Positions 63,071-64,000 of a stretch of DNA of 64,000 nt are shown one piece after another. Each line of letters begins with the position of its first letter. Position 1 is the stretch's first letter. This DNA comes from Nymphaea colorata. Its lineage: Eukaryota > Streptophyta > Magnoliopsida > Nymphaeales > Nymphaeaceae. A model generated the notes under the pieces. That model saw nothing but the letters and a program-made list of their open reading frames with translations, searched no databases and was not told where the DNA came from. Made by a program: the position numbers and the translations under genes. The stretch spans positions 21,344,040 through 21,408,039 of the forward strand of contig NC_045145.1 of NCBI RefSeq assembly GCF_008831285.2, given 5' to 3'.

Positions 63071-64000
63071 GTAACCAATTTCTGCACCATCCTTCTTCCT
63101 TCTGTGCTTTCCGCATACCCGCACAAACACCCGATGAGTATACGTTTCAAGTTCTTTGCTCTATTTAAAATCTACCAATACATTTTAAGGTTAGAGATGA
63201 CAGTTATACCAACAAAAAGAGACAGAGATAGTGAGTGAGTGTGTGTGTGTGAGTAGGCGAAAAAATGACGACGGAAAAAAAAGATTGAAATAATAAGTTT
63301 CAAATTGTCGAAGTCATAGCCCATCATTTTTTTTTATATATCTTGAAACATCATATGAAGTTCATTTTTTCTTTTAATCCAATGAAGCCCATTTGAAGTC
63401 CATTAGGAGAGGGATGTTTTCTTTCCTTCCTGTCGGATGGTGAAATGATGATTTTAATTATAAAAAAAATAAAGAGAAAAAAACGTGAATTAATATTAAA
63501 TAACAAAAACAGGGATGACTACTTGTTTTTCTATTGACGGGCCATCATGTTGAATTAGATAATTTTAATTGAATGGTTAGATAACTCTAAAAACTGAAGT
63601 CACTGTTTAATTTTATTTTATATATACACACTGAATTATGACTCGAATGAACAACTAATCAGAACCACCATCCTATCTAAGCTTTCCACTTTTTGTTTTT
63701 TGTTTTTTTTTACCTTCCCTCTCTCTCCCCGAGATGTGGAGGCTCGGCGGCTGCCGGCATCGGTGAATACAGCCGGCGGCCACCTGGTTGATGGTAAAAG
63801 TGGTGAGAGGGAGGGAGGAGTGAGGAAGAAATGGGTGGAGTTTCCACCCTTTCTCCCTTAAATGAGGGGGAGTTGGGAAAGAAATGAAGGCGGTCGCCAG
63901 TGCCCTGCCCTATTGCCGGCTGGCCCGCCAGCCCTCCGTGGAGACGCATAGGTCTGGCAGGCCCGTCGTCCTCGGGGAAGGATGCTGGTGGCCGCTGTGT
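63071..64000. other. Probable first intron of the lipase-like gene or intergenic
   Basis: AT-rich until about 63700, with a GT run near 63238-63252, then an abrupt GC-rich segment to the window edge. That segment is open on the minus strand at 63949-63710 (79 codons, Pro/Gly/Ser-rich), which I do not recognise. It may be a different repeat or the edge of another gene. Confidence 0.35.

Overview
This is a nuclear genome segment from a flowering plant. The evidence is intron-rich genes with GT-AG introns, plant-type proteins, large AT-rich intergenic tracts, and many small transposon remnants and microsatellites. I cannot place the species. Five genes are complete and a sixth is visible only as its first exon. 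I rebuilt every exon chain by hand from splice sites, reading frame and codon phase, and all five complete chains close in frame.

Layout, left to right. Positions 1-4524 hold repeat-rich sequence and the leader of the first gene. A P4-type ATPase (ALA1 clade phospholipid flippase, 7 exons, 1223 aa) runs at 4525-9274 (+). Intergenic DNA with several short MITE-like elements covers 9275-16732. A family 92 glycosyltransferase (2 exons, 586 aa) lies at 16733-18604 (+). A decayed LINE reverse-transcriptase fragment sits at about 21020-21640, just before an organellar-type RsmG 16S rRNA methyltransferase gene (8 exons, 287 aa, 21858-25827, +). A four-CRM-domain chloroplast intron-splicing factor, best matched to CFM2 (12 exons, 997 aa), follows at 27782-34087 (+). 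Positions 34.1-48.5 kb contain no gene I can support, but they hold tandem repeats, a Tourist-like MITE, a perfect 87-bp inverted repeat and a Mutator-like element. A small SAM-domain protein gene (314 aa, 7 coding exons plus a leader exon) occupies about 48.5-61.1 kb on the minus strand; its introns are swollen by transposons, including a hAT element nested inside another element. The first exon of a secreted, probably lipase-type protein begins at 62927 (+) and the gene runs off the window.

The genes do not form one pathway. RsmG and CFM2 are neighbours on the same strand and both are expected to act on organelle RNA, but plant neighbours are usually independent. ALA1 (membrane lipid flipping), GT92 (Golgi glycosylation) and the SAM protein are ordinary conserved plant genes. 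I found no convincing evidence of a new biological system. The most interesting material is structural: the perfect inverted repeat, the nested element in the SAM-gene intron, related element copies a few kilobases apart, a short hAT MITE family with a palindromic core, and an intron placed exactly at the RsmG stop codon.
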